Source of the DNA: CAZEPT01 sp964626965
GTDB lineage: Bacteria; Patescibacteriota; Minisyncoccia; Phycocordibacterales; UBA9973
Direction: 5' to 3'
DNA length: 64,000 bases
Assembly: GCA_964626965.1 (NCBI GenBank)
Contig: CAZVHB010000003.1
Location: forward strand, 24,357-88,356
This document shows, in pieces, positions 49,635-57,404 of the stretch. The notes below the pieces were generated by a model. The model ran no database searches. It was not told where the DNA came from and was given only the letters and a program-made list of their open reading frames with translations. Within the stretch, counting starts at the first letter, position 1. Each line of letters opens with the position of its first letter. The position numbers and the translations under genes are program-made.

Positions 49635-50348
49635 CTAATCAAGCGGTTTATACTGCGCACCTTTAAGTACAGATCTCACTGTTTGAAATTCTTCAAGTGT
49701 ATTTATCTGATACCAAGATGAAACAGTGTAGTACCCTACTTTTGCATAGTAATGAAACACAGTGTCCGGGATAGAAAATTCACCATTATGTACGATTGGA
49801 TCAAAAGAAAAGAACTCGCCACTGAGTAAATACATCCCTGTAAAACATTGCACAGGTTTCCCTACTTCATCTTCTTTTTGTGCTCTAAAATTAGTTATCG
49901 TTCTGGTTGTTTCATCAACATCACATGTGCGATATCGTGCATCACTTACTTTTGAATACATACCACACACTGGTGTTGGGAGTGTGATAAAAATTTCCAT
50001 GTCTTCTTTTTTAAATATGTCGTCACCGTTGAATACCAAAAATGTTTCGTCGGGTTCAATCATGTCCGTAACTGAAGCGAGCGCAGAAAAAGTTCCGGTA
50101 GTCTCACCTTCTTGGATAGAAAGGTAGACGTTGAATGGAAATTCATGCATCCGCAGAAACAGTTCAAAATGATGTACTTTCGATTGATTTACCACAAGAT
50201 ACACATCTTTTATTTTTTCTGGAAGTGCGTCGAGCGCATATTCGAGGATGGTCTTATCATTATGCAACTCAACAAGAGGTTTTGGTGTTGTTTCGGTAAG
50301 TGGTCGAAGTCGGGTCCCATCCCCCGCACAAAGAATAACTGCTTTCAT
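49635..50348 (-). CDS. Sugar-1-phosphate nucleotidyltransferase
   Basis: 237 residues from the ATG at 50348, with TATACT 7 nt upstream. Signature MKAVILCAGDGTRLRPLTET (G-x-G-T-R-x-R-P-L) and the substrate lysine in TTPKPLVELHNDKTILEY. Metal Asp in LVFNGDDIFKKEDM. It makes an NDP-sugar from NTP and sugar 1-phosphate, feeding surface-glycan synthesis, as do the phosphohexomutase and the O-antigen ligases elsewhere in the window. The sugar is not determined. Confidence 0.88.
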   Translation of the reverse strand: MKAVILCAGDGTRLRPLTETTPKPLVELHNDKTILEYALDALPEKIKDVYLVVNQSKVHHFELFLRMHEFPFNVYLSIQEGETTGTFSALASVTDMIEPDETFLVFNGDDIFKKEDMEIFITLPTPVCGMYSKVSDARYRTCDVDETTRTITNFRAQKEDEVGKPVQCFTGMYLLSGEFFSFDPIVHNGEFSIPDTVFHYYAKVGYYTVSSWYQINTLEEFQTVRSVLKGAQYKPLD

Positions 50349-50432
50349 ATACTTGAGTATACCATAAGTGTAAAAGTAATATAAAAAAAACCTCAACTCG
50401 AGAGAGCTGAGGTTTAATAATCTTATTTAGAG

Positions 50433-51263
50433 TTATTTCTTTTTAGCTTTTTGAATAGCCTCGGGTAAATTGTAGTTGCAGGACTTTAAAAGAGTAATCG
50501 CTTTTGCTCGAGTTAATCCTGTTTTTTCCATAAGGGTAGCCAGCCCGCGTTCTTTAAGTTTTTCATTACTCAAGCGCATATGAGTCATTTTATTACCAGT
50601 AACTTTTCCAATCAAAACCATTGATGCTGTTGTAATCATATTACACACAAGTTTCTGTGCAGTACCTGATTTCATACGAGTACTTCCAGTTAGAAATTCC
50701 GGACCAACAAGCACCTCTACAGGAAAATCAGATTCAAGACTAATTGGACTTTTTGAACTACAAACGATACAACCAGTTTTGATACCTTTTTTACGACACT
50801 CACGCAGAGCACCAAGTACATATGGGGTTCGACCACTAGCAGCAATACCAATCACAATATCTTTCTTTGTTACATTGTGTGATTTGAGATCAGAAAATCC
50901 AAGAGTGAGGCTATCTTCAGCTCCTTCAATAGAGCATCTGATAGCACCGTCCCCTCCAGCAATGAGACCTATAACCATATCGTGCGGAACTCCAAATGTT
51001 GGCGGGCATTCACTCGCATCAACAACACCGAGCCGTCCGCTTGTACCAGCTCCAATATAAAAAAGTCGTCCACCTTTTTTAAAAGCTTCAACAACTTGTT
51101 CAATAAGTTTATTTACTTGAGGTAATGCTTCTGCTACAGCGAGAGCTACTGTTTGATCTTCTTTATTGATATTGTGAGTAATTTCCCATACAGGCATTTG
51201 CTCTAAATTATTATAGAGAGAGTCTCGTTCTGTCGCGACAGTACTTAAATTTATCTTTTTCAT
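50433..51263 (-). CDS. murQ: N-acetylmuramic acid 6-phosphate etherase MurQ
   Basis: 276 residues. SIS domain with FYIGAGTSGRLGVVDASECP (about 70), the catalytic-region IAGGDGAIRCSIEGAEDS, GIAASGRTPYVLGAL and GSTRMKSGTAQKLVCNMI, then a C-terminal UBA-like region (GLTRAKAITLLKSCNYNLPE). It cuts the lactyl ether of MurNAc 6-phosphate to give GlcNAc 6-phosphate during cell-wall recycling. No MurNAc transporter or kinase (AnmK, MurP) lies nearby. Confidence 0.93.
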   Translation of the reverse strand: MKKINLSTVATERDSLYNNLEQMPVWEITHNINKEDQTVALAVAEALPQVNKLIEQVVEAFKKGGRLFYIGAGTSGRLGVVDASECPPTFGVPHDMVIGLIAGGDGAIRCSIEGAEDSLTLGFSDLKSHNVTKKDIVIGIAASGRTPYVLGALRECRKKGIKTGCIVCSSKSPISLESDFPVEVLVGPEFLTGSTRMKSGTAQKLVCNMITTASMVLIGKVTGNKMTHMRLSNEKLKERGLATLMEKTGLTRAKAITLLKSCNYNLPEAIQKAKKK

Positions 51264-51311
51264 AGTTTTTCAAATTTTTCTTATTAAACCACAAATATAG
51301 CATAAAAACAA

Positions 51312-51743
51312 TTAGATGCTTTTTTGATTCACCCCATCGAGATACCGCTGAAGAATGAGAATCGCGGCACCCATGTCATCTTTATCTCCTTTTTTTTGTT
51401 TTGTTTGTCGTGCGTGAAGTTTCGTCTTTCCGGTAAAGCTCTGTCGTGCGAGCATTGAAGTCATGAACTCTTTCTGAAAACTCACCGGGAGCAGGATTTT
51501 ATCTTCGAGTTCTTTCTTGAACGCATGAACATGCTCCATGACACTATTTTCTTTTCCATTACTATCAACTGAGTACCCAAGCACAATATGTTCGACTCCC
51601 TCTTTTGCAACGATCTTACGCAAATCATCGAAAAGTATTTTTGAATTTTTCATCTGGAGATACGGAAAAGCCACGCGTCCATCTCGATCAGAGAGTGCGA
51701 GGCCAATATTTTTAGTACCAAAATCTATGCCGAGATATTTCAT
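51312..51743 (-). CDS. ruvX: Pre-16S rRNA nuclease / Holliday-junction resolvase-like RuvX (YqgF)
   Basis: 143 residues. RNase-H-like fold with YLGIDFGTKNIGLALSDRDG, VEHIVLGYSVDSNGKENSV and the acidic end KGDKDDMGAAILILQRYLD. YqgF trims the 5' end of pre-16S rRNA. It stands 45 nt upstream of murQ on the same strand, and tRNA-Ser lies just upstream of it. Confidence 0.93.
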   Translation of the reverse strand: MKYLGIDFGTKNIGLALSDRDGRVAFPYLQMKNSKILFDDLRKIVAKEGVEHIVLGYSVDSNGKENSVMEHVHAFKKELEDKILLPVSFQKEFMTSMLARQSFTGKTKLHARQTKQKKGDKDDMGAAILILQRYLDGVNQKSI

Positions 51744-51787
51744 AGTCTATTGGATGTTTCGTTGTATTTGAGCATTTAGTTTCAAAG

Positions 51788-51874
51788 CGGAGGAGGGGGG
51801 ATTCGAACTCCCGGACCCCGTAAAGGGTCTCTTGTTTTCAAGACAAGTGCCTTCAACCACTCAGCCACTCCTCC
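51788..51874 (-). tRNA. tRNA-Ser (UGA)
   Basis: 87 nt. 5' GGAGGAG pairs with 3' CTCCTCC, discriminator G. Anticodon loop CTTGAAA between CTTGT and ACAAG gives UGA. Long variable arm with GACCC..GGGTC and T arm CGGGAGTTCGAATCCCC are typical of class II serine tRNA. CCA is not encoded. Confidence 0.95.
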
Positions 51875-52084
51875 GCTTTAGAACCAAATATATACTCTAC
51901 AACAGTCCCACTATATATGATTTTTCTAAAAAATTCAACCCAAACGTGAGCTCACGGATTTGGTGTTTCAAAGTATTTAGTGCTATTATGAGCATGTAAG
52001 TTTTACAGTAGTGTGTACTCTCTTGCTTTGCAAAGGTATATATGTGCGTGATGCTTATAGATTATAAGTAACTATATACCTAGA

Positions 52085-52369
52085 ATGGCAAAGAAATTTT
52101 ATGTAAGTAGTCTCGCTTGGGAAACAACCAACGAAACACTTAAGCACCATTTTGAAGAAGTAGCACCTGTTGTATCTGCATCAGTTGTTATGGACAAAAT
52201 GAGCGGCCGTTCACGAGGATTTGGATTCGTTGAAACAGACGACAGTGTTGACCTCAATACTGTTATCAGTAAACTCAACAATACAACTCTCGATGGACGA
52301 ACTATCTTCGTCTCTGAAGCAAAGCCAAGAGAAGAAGGAGACCGACCAGCTTTCAAAAAAAACTACTAA
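52085..52369 (+). CDS. RNA-binding protein with one RRM domain
   Basis: 94 residues, a single RRM. RNP2 is KFYVSSLAWETT and RNP1 is SRGFGFVETDD. The C-terminal tail is short and basic (KPREEGDRPAFKKNY). Small RRM proteins in bacteria are often cold-induced RNA chaperones. A TATTAT -10 (near 51985) implies a 5' UTR of about 90 nt that can form the stem GGTATATA..TATATACC just before the start, a possible temperature-sensitive switch (inference). Confidence 0.93.
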   Translation: MAKKFYVSSLAWETTNETLKHHFEEVAPVVSASVVMDKMSGRSRGFGFVETDDSVDLNTVISKLNNTTLDGRTIFVSEAKPREEGDRPAFKKNY

Positions 52370-52379
52370 TAAGTAGAAA

Positions 52380-52415
52380 CAAAAAGGAGCGCACCTACGG
52401 TGCGCTCCTTTTTGT
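52380..52415 (+). terminator. Terminator of the RRM gene
   Basis: AAAAAGGAGCGCACC-tac-GGTGCGCTCCTTTTT. Confidence 0.85.
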
Positions 52416-52424
52416 TTCCTTGTT

Positions 52425-52456
52425 ATTTATCATTTGGCATTTAACATTTAGCATTA
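52425..52456. repeat. ATTTGGCATTTAACATTTAGCATT-type short repeat
   Basis: Tandem CATTTR motifs (ATTTGGCATTTAACATTT) after a terminator. Related stretches lie at 19874-19893, 29468-29492 and 54956-54981, each just beyond a hairpin terminator. Confidence 0.55.
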
Positions 52457-52474
52457 TCTTGTTATACTTCACTC

Positions 52475-52951
52475 ATGCAAGAAACCATCTACTACACTTG
52501 GGAAACAGATGAGTATACTCAAAAAGAAGTGAATCCTGATTGGATCTGGGCACTTGGGATTATTACGATAATCATCCTTGTTCTCTCGATCATGTTCAAT
52601 AACTATCTCTTTGGAATCCTCATGGTTATTGGCGCAACCTGTATCATCTATCTCAAAATCCGAAATCCAAAAAGCATCAACATTGCTATTACTGATCGTT
52701 CAATCCAAATTGGAGAAGAAGAGCGATACTATCACGACCTCGGATCGTTCTGGATAGATATTACGAGAAAAGAAAACGATGAGGCACGACTCCTCCTTGC
52801 ATCAAAAAGAAACTTCACTCCCCTTGTCGTCATCTCTATTCCAAACAACATTGATACAAAAGCACTTCGGACCAACCTCCTCACTCACCTTGAAGAAAAA
52901 CAAATGAAAGAAAGCGGAATTTACGAGATTATGGAGAAATTGGGGTTTTAG
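52475..52951 (+). CDS. Two-TM membrane protein, unknown
   Basis: 158 residues. A short N-terminal tail, two adjacent helices (WIWALGIITIIILVLSIMF and YLFGILMVIGATCIIYLKI), then a soluble PH-like beta-rich domain (INIAITDRSIQIGEEERYYH, LGSFWIDITRKENDEARL). No catalytic motif. TATACT lies exactly 6 nt before the ATG (leaderless). Function unknown. Confidence 0.65.
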   Translation: MQETIYYTWETDEYTQKEVNPDWIWALGIITIIILVLSIMFNNYLFGILMVIGATCIIYLKIRNPKSINIAITDRSIQIGEEERYYHDLGSFWIDITRKENDEARLLLASKRNFTPLVVISIPNNIDTKALRTNLLTHLEEKQMKESGIYEIMEKLGF

Positions 52952-52959
52952 AAAAAACG

Positions 52960-53772
52960 CTACAAAGCCTTTATGGTTTTTACTAGACAGTTTCCATAAC
53001 TTTCAAATGCATTGTTATAACTTTCTAAATATTCAAGTACTTCATTTGAGCTTATACCTCCTTCAAAATCGACATAATCTAGATCTCTATAATTAGCTTT
53101 AATACGATACCAATAAAAAAAATCTGTTATCATAAGTTTTTCGGAAACTAAAAACTGTTTTTTCTCTGTTTTACCTTTTAGCGTATGGAGGTTCCATTTT
53201 TTTGTTACTTTTGCATCATGCAATTTGTAATCTAAAAGTTTTTTTGTCATAGATTCAACACATTGAGGTTTTTGCCAAAAATTATGTCTGGTGTTTTCTC
53301 CTGAATTTATACTTGGTGTACTTTGAATATGAGTAAGCAAATAAACTTTATTTAAATCTTGATTACTAAAATCAATACTACCACCACTAACTAAAGAATA
53401 AAGTTTTTTGCGCACACCAGTATGTCCTCCTTTAGTAAAACCATGCGTAGAACCATCCACAAGATGAATAAGGATGCTTTCAAGGTAATATAGAGCATAG
53501 TAACACTTCACAGGAAACCATGGTGTTACGATACCTGCAAAATCAGGATCTTCGCGAGCAAGTTCAATGTCCTTTTTGATACTTCTCAATGTAACTCTAT
53601 AGAGCTTTTTAAACCTTAATATTTCAAAATTATTTTTAATTGGTGTCCCATTTTTTACAACAACCATACTACTAGATAAAAATAGTTTTTCTACGCATTT
53701 AATGTAATTGAGATGTGTCTTGAAGGATGCTTTAGTTAAATCAAAAGCAGGAGTTCGTGTTGCAATAATCAT
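52960..53772 (-). CDS. HEPN-like protein of unknown function
   Basis: 270 residues, largely helical. The segment WFPVKCYYALYYLESILIHL followed by HGFTKGGHTGVRKKLYSLVS resembles the helix pair of HEPN-family proteins (KAYYA.F..A..L...G...H.GV). The RX4-6H catalytic pattern of HEPN RNases is not clear. C-terminal part rich in Asp/Tyr (ITDFFYWYRIKANYRDLDYV). AT-rich codon use. It sits immediately beside the tRNA-associated repeat and tRNA-Arg, so it may be a horizontally acquired defence or toxin-type gene (inference). Confidence 0.45.
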   Translation of the reverse strand: MIIATRTPAFDLTKASFKTHLNYIKCVEKLFLSSSMVVVKNGTPIKNNFEILRFKKLYRVTLRSIKKDIELAREDPDFAGIVTPWFPVKCYYALYYLESILIHLVDGSTHGFTKGGHTGVRKKLYSLVSGGSIDFSNQDLNKVYLLTHIQSTPSINSGENTRHNFWQKPQCVESMTKKLLDYKLHDAKVTKKWNLHTLKGKTEKKQFLVSEKLMITDFFYWYRIKANYRDLDYVDFEGGISSNEVLEYLESYNNAFESYGNCLVKTIKAL

Positions 53773-53808
53773 AAATTTGTCTGATAAACATTAAAAAATA
53801 AAATCAGT

Positions 53809-53936
53809 AGGAATCTTTCCTTACAGGAACAGTACACCTTTTCCTGTGTTGTCGGACTTCGTCCTCAAAACATGGAAAAGCTTTTCGATTCCTGCACGCA
53901 AGCAAAGCAGTTTGCTTGCTCTCGCTCAAAAAAACC
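53809..53936. repeat. tRNA-linked multi-hairpin repeat, copy 1
   Basis: An outer stem AGGAATC..GATTCCT encloses hairpins ACAGGA..TCCTGT, GGAC-ttc-GTCC and GAAAAGCTTTTC, followed by GCAAGCAAA-gcag-TTTGCTTGC. Homologous to 63808-63933. It contains TTCGATTCCTGC, the same 12 bases as the T arm of the neighbouring tRNA-Arg (minus strand). Lies 10-130 nt beyond the tRNA 3' end. Confidence 0.75.
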
Positions 53937-53945
53937 TTGTTTTTG

Positions 53946-54017
53946 TGATCTCGGCAGGAATCGAACCTGCATCGCAACTTCCGCAAAGTTGCGTCCTATC
54001 CATTGAACGACGAGACC
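53946..54017 (-). tRNA. tRNA-Arg (GCG)
   Basis: 72 nt. Acceptor GGTCTCG with CGAGATC (one G-U), discriminator A. Anticodon stem CAACT/AGTTG with loop TTGCGGA gives GCG. T arm GCAGG-TTCGATT-CCTGC. CCA not encoded. Confidence 0.93.
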
Positions 54018-54101
54018 AAAGGTATATGCACTATACCTTATTTTTGAGATTTTTCAAAATGACTCCTTTCACAAGGCCCAAAAATAGCGTATACTGCCCT
54101 T

Positions 54102-54812
54102 GTGAATATATACATAGCATTACTTCTTGTAGCGATTGTGCCCTCATTTTTGGTTATCTTTTTACCGAAAGATAGAGCGTTTTTTAGTAGTCCTCTCGTG
54201 CGAGGGTTTGGACTTGGTGTATACGCCGCACTCATTATTATTCTCTTGCGTGAAGGGATCACCGAAAGTAACTTTTCGACAGCTCTCTTGTGGTTTATAG
54301 TGGGCCTTATACTCAGTTTCGGAATTGGATTTCTTGTAAAGGAATTTCACCATCACCATGAACACGATGCGTCAAACCATCATGACCATGCACACAACAA
54401 AGCAAGTACACTCCGACTTCTTATATCTGATTTCTTCCACAACATCGTTGATGGGATTGCGATTGTTGCTTCATTTACCGTCAATCCAAGCATTGGAGTC
54501 ACATCACTTTTAGGAGTACTCGGTCACCAAGTTGTTCAGCAAGGAGGGCAACAAATACTGCTCGTTGAGAGTGGTATCACACCAAAAAAAGCCATCTTTA
54601 TCTCTTTCATTATTTCTCTTTCTGTATTTCTTGGCCTTGTCATGAGTGAGTCTCTTGAAGTAATTTTTATCTGTGTATCTGCTGGAATTGTTTTATGGAA
54701 AGTCGCAACAGATATCCGCCACACAAAATGGAGTACAAAAACAGTTATTGGGTTTATTCTCGGAGCAGTTATTCTTGCTCTGTTACTAATACTTATTCCA
54801 CATCAACACTAG
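54102..54812 (+). CDS. ZIP-family metal transporter
   Basis: 236 residues with a GTG start at 54102, exactly 6 nt after TATACT (leaderless). Seven to eight helices. A His-rich loop (HHHHEHDASNHHDHAHN) lies between TM3 and TM4. TM4 has DFFHNIVDGIAIVASF and TM5 has GHQVVQQGGQQILL. The family's HN..DG/H..E pair is present in part; the second helix has Gln where many ZIPs have Glu. Imports zinc or a similar divalent metal. Confidence 0.88.
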   Translation: MNIYIALLLVAIVPSFLVIFLPKDRAFFSSPLVRGFGLGVYAALIIILLREGITESNFSTALLWFIVGLILSFGIGFLVKEFHHHHEHDASNHHDHAHNKASTLRLLISDFFHNIVDGIAIVASFTVNPSIGVTSLLGVLGHQVVQQGGQQILLVESGITPKKAIFISFIISLSVFLGLVMSESLEVIFICVSAGIVLWKVATDIRHTKWSTKTVIGFILGAVILALLLILIPHQH

Positions 54813-54828
54813 AAGATACCATAAACGA

Positions 54829-54955
54829 TACAAGAGCGGGGGGCGCACACCCCCCGCGGGGTTTTTTTTTTTTTTTATATTTTTTATTTTTGTTTTTTTT
54901 TTTGGCCCCCCNNNNNNNNNNCCCCCCCCCCCCCCCCCCCGCTCTTGTATTTTAT
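54829..54955. other. Damaged terminator region with assembly gap
   Basis: ACAAGAGCGGGGGGCGCACA and CCCCCGCTCTTGT-like ends should form one GC-rich terminator hairpin. Between them lie long T and C homopolymers and ten N (54912-54921). The sequence here is unreliable and the true loop is unknown. Confidence 0.8.
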
Positions 54956-54972
54956 TGTTTATAATTTAGCAT

Positions 54973-55245
54973 TTAGCATTTTTTCTGGGCCCACTCTTTC
55001 AATTCTTTATACGTCACCTCCCCACAGAGCGTTTCGTTGTTGTTTGTATTGATAAAAAATGGCACGCCACCGCAGGCATTGTCTTTATCGTATTTCATAC
55101 AGAGTTCGTCGTTCTCTTTATTATTCCAGACTTCGAGATGAGTGACTGCAATTCCCTCTTCTTTCTCAAGGCGCGCCAAACGAGCCTGCATACGAATGCA
55201 ATCCGGACAGTCTTCGCCATAAAAGTAGAGTAAGTGTTTAGACAT
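54973..55245 (-). CDS. Thioredoxin/glutaredoxin-fold protein
   Basis: 90 residues. CPDC redox motif near the N-terminus (YFYGEDCPDCIRMQARL), a cis-Pro region GGVPFFIN and an NACGG phrase; two further Cys lie in the C-terminal half. Likely a disulfide reductase or isomerase in the cytoplasm; no signal peptide. Its start codon abuts the stop of the 55246 gene, so the two are co-translated. It could serve NrdA or MsrA as reductant (inference). Confidence 0.78.
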   Translation of the reverse strand: MSKHLLYFYGEDCPDCIRMQARLARLEKEEGIAVTHLEVWNNKENDELCMKYDKDNACGGVPFFINTNNNETLCGEVTYKELKEWAQKKC

Positions 55246-55818
55246 TTAGGAAATATTCTGCTCCTTTACTTCTACTAAAGAGTTGAAGATTTTCTCTACT
55301 ATCTTAACTCTAGTCATCCGTTCTTGCTCGACGTTTTTGTCGTATTCTGAAGGGCTTGTGAATAGGCAAGGATCTGAAATTCCTACTTCATACGCATAAT
55401 ATTTTGAACCTATTTTTCTTACTGAAGGAACAGGCATAATATCAGGATATTCATCAAAAACTGTAATAATAGGAAGTCTACAATCATCTCCTTTAGATTT
55501 AATTTCTGGACTATAGGTAAAAGTTAAATATTTTAAGGGGTCATTTGAAGTTGATGCTCTTGTTTTAAATGTGTAGGTAAAATCCTTGTTTTCTTCTGTC
55601 TTTGGATATTTGAGATTCCACTCCTTTATAACAACACTAGTGGTATCAGTACTTGGCTCTGGGTTTTGGGCTGTGTTTTCAGGAACCACTTGCTGTTGCA
55701 CAGGAACAACACTCTCTTCCACTACAACACTTTTTTTATTCATAAAAATATACACTAAGCATCCACCGAGGCCGAGTAACAGTATAACTATGATAAGATT
55801 TTTAAATTGATCACTCAT
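55246..55818 (-). CDS. Membrane-anchored protein, unknown
   Basis: 190 residues. N-terminal helix LIIVILLLGLGGCLVYIFM, a Thr/Pro/Gln linker (VPVQQQVVPENTAQNPEPST), then an extracytoplasmic domain (DFTYTFKTRAS, YLTFTYSPEIKSKGDDCRLP). No family recognised. Upstream gene of the two-gene unit with the thioredoxin-fold protein. Confidence 0.6.
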   Translation of the reverse strand: MSDQFKNLIIVILLLGLGGCLVYIFMNKKSVVVEESVVPVQQQVVPENTAQNPEPSTDTTSVVIKEWNLKYPKTEENKDFTYTFKTRASTSNDPLKYLTFTYSPEIKSKGDDCRLPIITVFDEYPDIMPVPSVRKIGSKYYAYEVGISDPCLFTSPSEYDKNVEQERMTRVKIVEKIFNSLVEVKEQNIS

Positions 55819-55879
55819 AAAAATTATATGATTACTAATATGATTAAAGTATATCAGGAAGTACGAAAATACAACACAA

Positions 55880-55908
55880 ATAAAAAAACCGCCGAAGCGG
55901 TTTTTTTA
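55880..55908. terminator. Terminator of rpsT
   Basis: AAAAACCGC-cgaa-GCGGTTTTTTT. Confidence 0.8.
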
Positions 55909-55916
55909 TTTGAGAA

Positions 55917-56183
55917 TTAAGCTTTTTTTTCTTTAGTGATTTTTGACATTCGAGACTTTTTGTTTGAAGCGTTATTTTTCTTGATAACGCCTGACTTTGC
56001 TGCTTTGTCGATTGCTTTGAAAACAACTGATACGAGTTTGCGAGCTTCATCCACTTTTTTTTCTTTGACGAGACGTTCTACTTTTTTGATTTCGTCTTTC
56101 ATTCTTTTATTTTTCTGGTCATTCACTTTCTTTTTGCGAAGTGATCCACGAAGTGCTTTTTTTGCTGATTCTGTAATTGGCAT
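55917..56183 (-). CDS. rpsT: 30S ribosomal protein S20
   Basis: 88 residues, Lys-rich and helical. Starts PITESAKKALRGSLRKK and contains DEIKKVERLVKEKKVDEARK and VFKAIDKAAKSGVIKKNNAS, matching the S20 pattern of three helices. Binds 16S rRNA. Monocistronic with a terminator. Confidence 0.93.
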   Translation of the reverse strand: MPITESAKKALRGSLRKKKVNDQKNKRMKDEIKKVERLVKEKKVDEARKLVSVVFKAIDKAAKSGVIKKNNASNKKSRMSKITKEKKA

Positions 56184-56361
56184 ATGTTATATAAATTAAA
56201 ATTAAATAAATGAGATCAACTGCTAGATAGGCAATCCTATGACCCAAACTATCTCAACTTTGGAAGGATATGCGCACCTGAGACACAGGTGTGACATACA
56301 TACTATATACCATAAAACACAGGAAATACAAAGTGAGATGAGTGTGATATACTTTTTTTAT

Positions 56362-56937
56362 ATGATTGGATCAGTTACAGGAACACCGACAATACTTACA
56401 GATAAATATGCGCTTATTGATGTTGCTGGAATCGGCTACAAGGTGTTTTTGACTACGGGAACGCTCAGTGATATCACTCGCGACCAAGACACCGTAACGC
56501 TCTTTACACACCTGATCGTCCGAGAAGACGCACTCGACCTCTATGGTTTTACGACAATGCAAGAACGAGACTTTTTCGAGCTCCTCATCTCTGTCTCTGG
56601 CGTCGGACCACGTGGTGCACTAGGTATTCTCTCTGTCTCTTCTATCGACAACCTCAAGAAAGCCATCGCGAGTTCAGAAGTATCATACCTCACAAGTGTG
56701 TCTGGTATTGGTAAGAAGACAGCAGAAAAAGTCGTCATCGAACTCCGAGACAAATTAGCACTCTTTAAAACAGATGAAAATGGCTTCGCGCTTCGTGGTG
56801 ATAGTGATGTTATCGAAGCGCTCAAGACACTCGGCTATACACAAAACGAAGCCCGTGATGCGTTACAACAAATCCCAAATACTATCACCGATACAAATAC
56901 AAAAATAAAAGAAGCATTGAAACTTTTAGGGAAATAA
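56362..56937 (+). CDS. ruvA: Holliday junction branch-migration protein RuvA
   Basis: 191 residues from the ATG at 56362. This start has TATACT about 8 nt upstream; the longer frame to 56239 is unlike RuvA. OB domain MIGSVTGTP..TDKYALIDV.GIGYKVFL, the acidic pin, HhH motifs LLISVSGVGPRGALGIL and LTSVSGIGKKTAEKVVIEL, and a C-terminal UBA-like domain (DVIEALKTLGYTQNEARDAL). Binds the junction for the RuvB motor. No ruvB is adjacent. Confidence 0.95.
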   Translation: MIGSVTGTPTILTDKYALIDVAGIGYKVFLTTGTLSDITRDQDTVTLFTHLIVREDALDLYGFTTMQERDFFELLISVSGVGPRGALGILSVSSIDNLKKAIASSEVSYLTSVSGIGKKTAEKVVIELRDKLALFKTDENGFALRGDSDVIEALKTLGYTQNEARDALQQIPNTITDTNTKIKEALKLLGK

Positions 56938-56977
56938 AAAAACCACCTGTGAGGGTGGTTATTTTAATATTTTGTAT

Positions 56978-57373
56978 TTAAATCTTTTTTATTTTGATGA
57001 GTCTATTTCTTTCCCCATCATTTGATGTGTAGTTTCCGGTAGCAGATGTGCCATCAGGAGAGAAGTGAAAACTCATTGGATACCTACTCCATACATCAAA
57101 GGTGTGTTTCCAAGAGCCAATACAGCTTCCATCAGCATATAACTGACCCTTAAAACTACCATTAATCCAACTCGCAGTAAATTTACCGGTTGCATCCACA
57201 TGCATAGTTATTTCATATCCAATATTACCTATTTGAAGACCAGTACCAAAATACACTTCCCATTTACTTTCATTTACAATCGACACCAGATCGATCTTTT
57301 TTAATTCAGGAAGTTGGGAAAACAAGGGTACAGAAAAACAAATAAAAAATAAAAAGAAGAGTATTTTTTTCAT
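56978..57373 (-). CDS. Exported protein, Bacteroidota-like signal peptide
   Basis: 131 residues. Signal peptide MKKILFFLFFICFSVPLFSQ, cleaved after FSQ, a Bacteroidota habit. The mature part is beta-rich with repeated Gly/Trp turns (WEVYFGTGLQIGNIGYEI, FTASWINGSFKGQLYADG). No motif recognised. It lies 31 nt downstream of another exported protein gene of the same style. Probably transferred from a Bacteroidota host or neighbour (inference). Confidence 0.6.
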   Translation of the reverse strand: MKKILFFLFFICFSVPLFSQLPELKKIDLVSIVNESKWEVYFGTGLQIGNIGYEITMHVDATGKFTASWINGSFKGQLYADGSCIGSWKHTFDVWSRYPMSFHFSPDGTSATGNYTSNDGERNRLIKIKKI

Positions 57374-57404
57374 AGTTATTACATTTTAAAGGTGAAAAAT
57401 TTAT

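Noticed and set aside
53846..54175. 109-codon plus-strand frame across tRNA-Arg
   Set aside because: It crosses the tRNA gene and the repeat; shadow frame.
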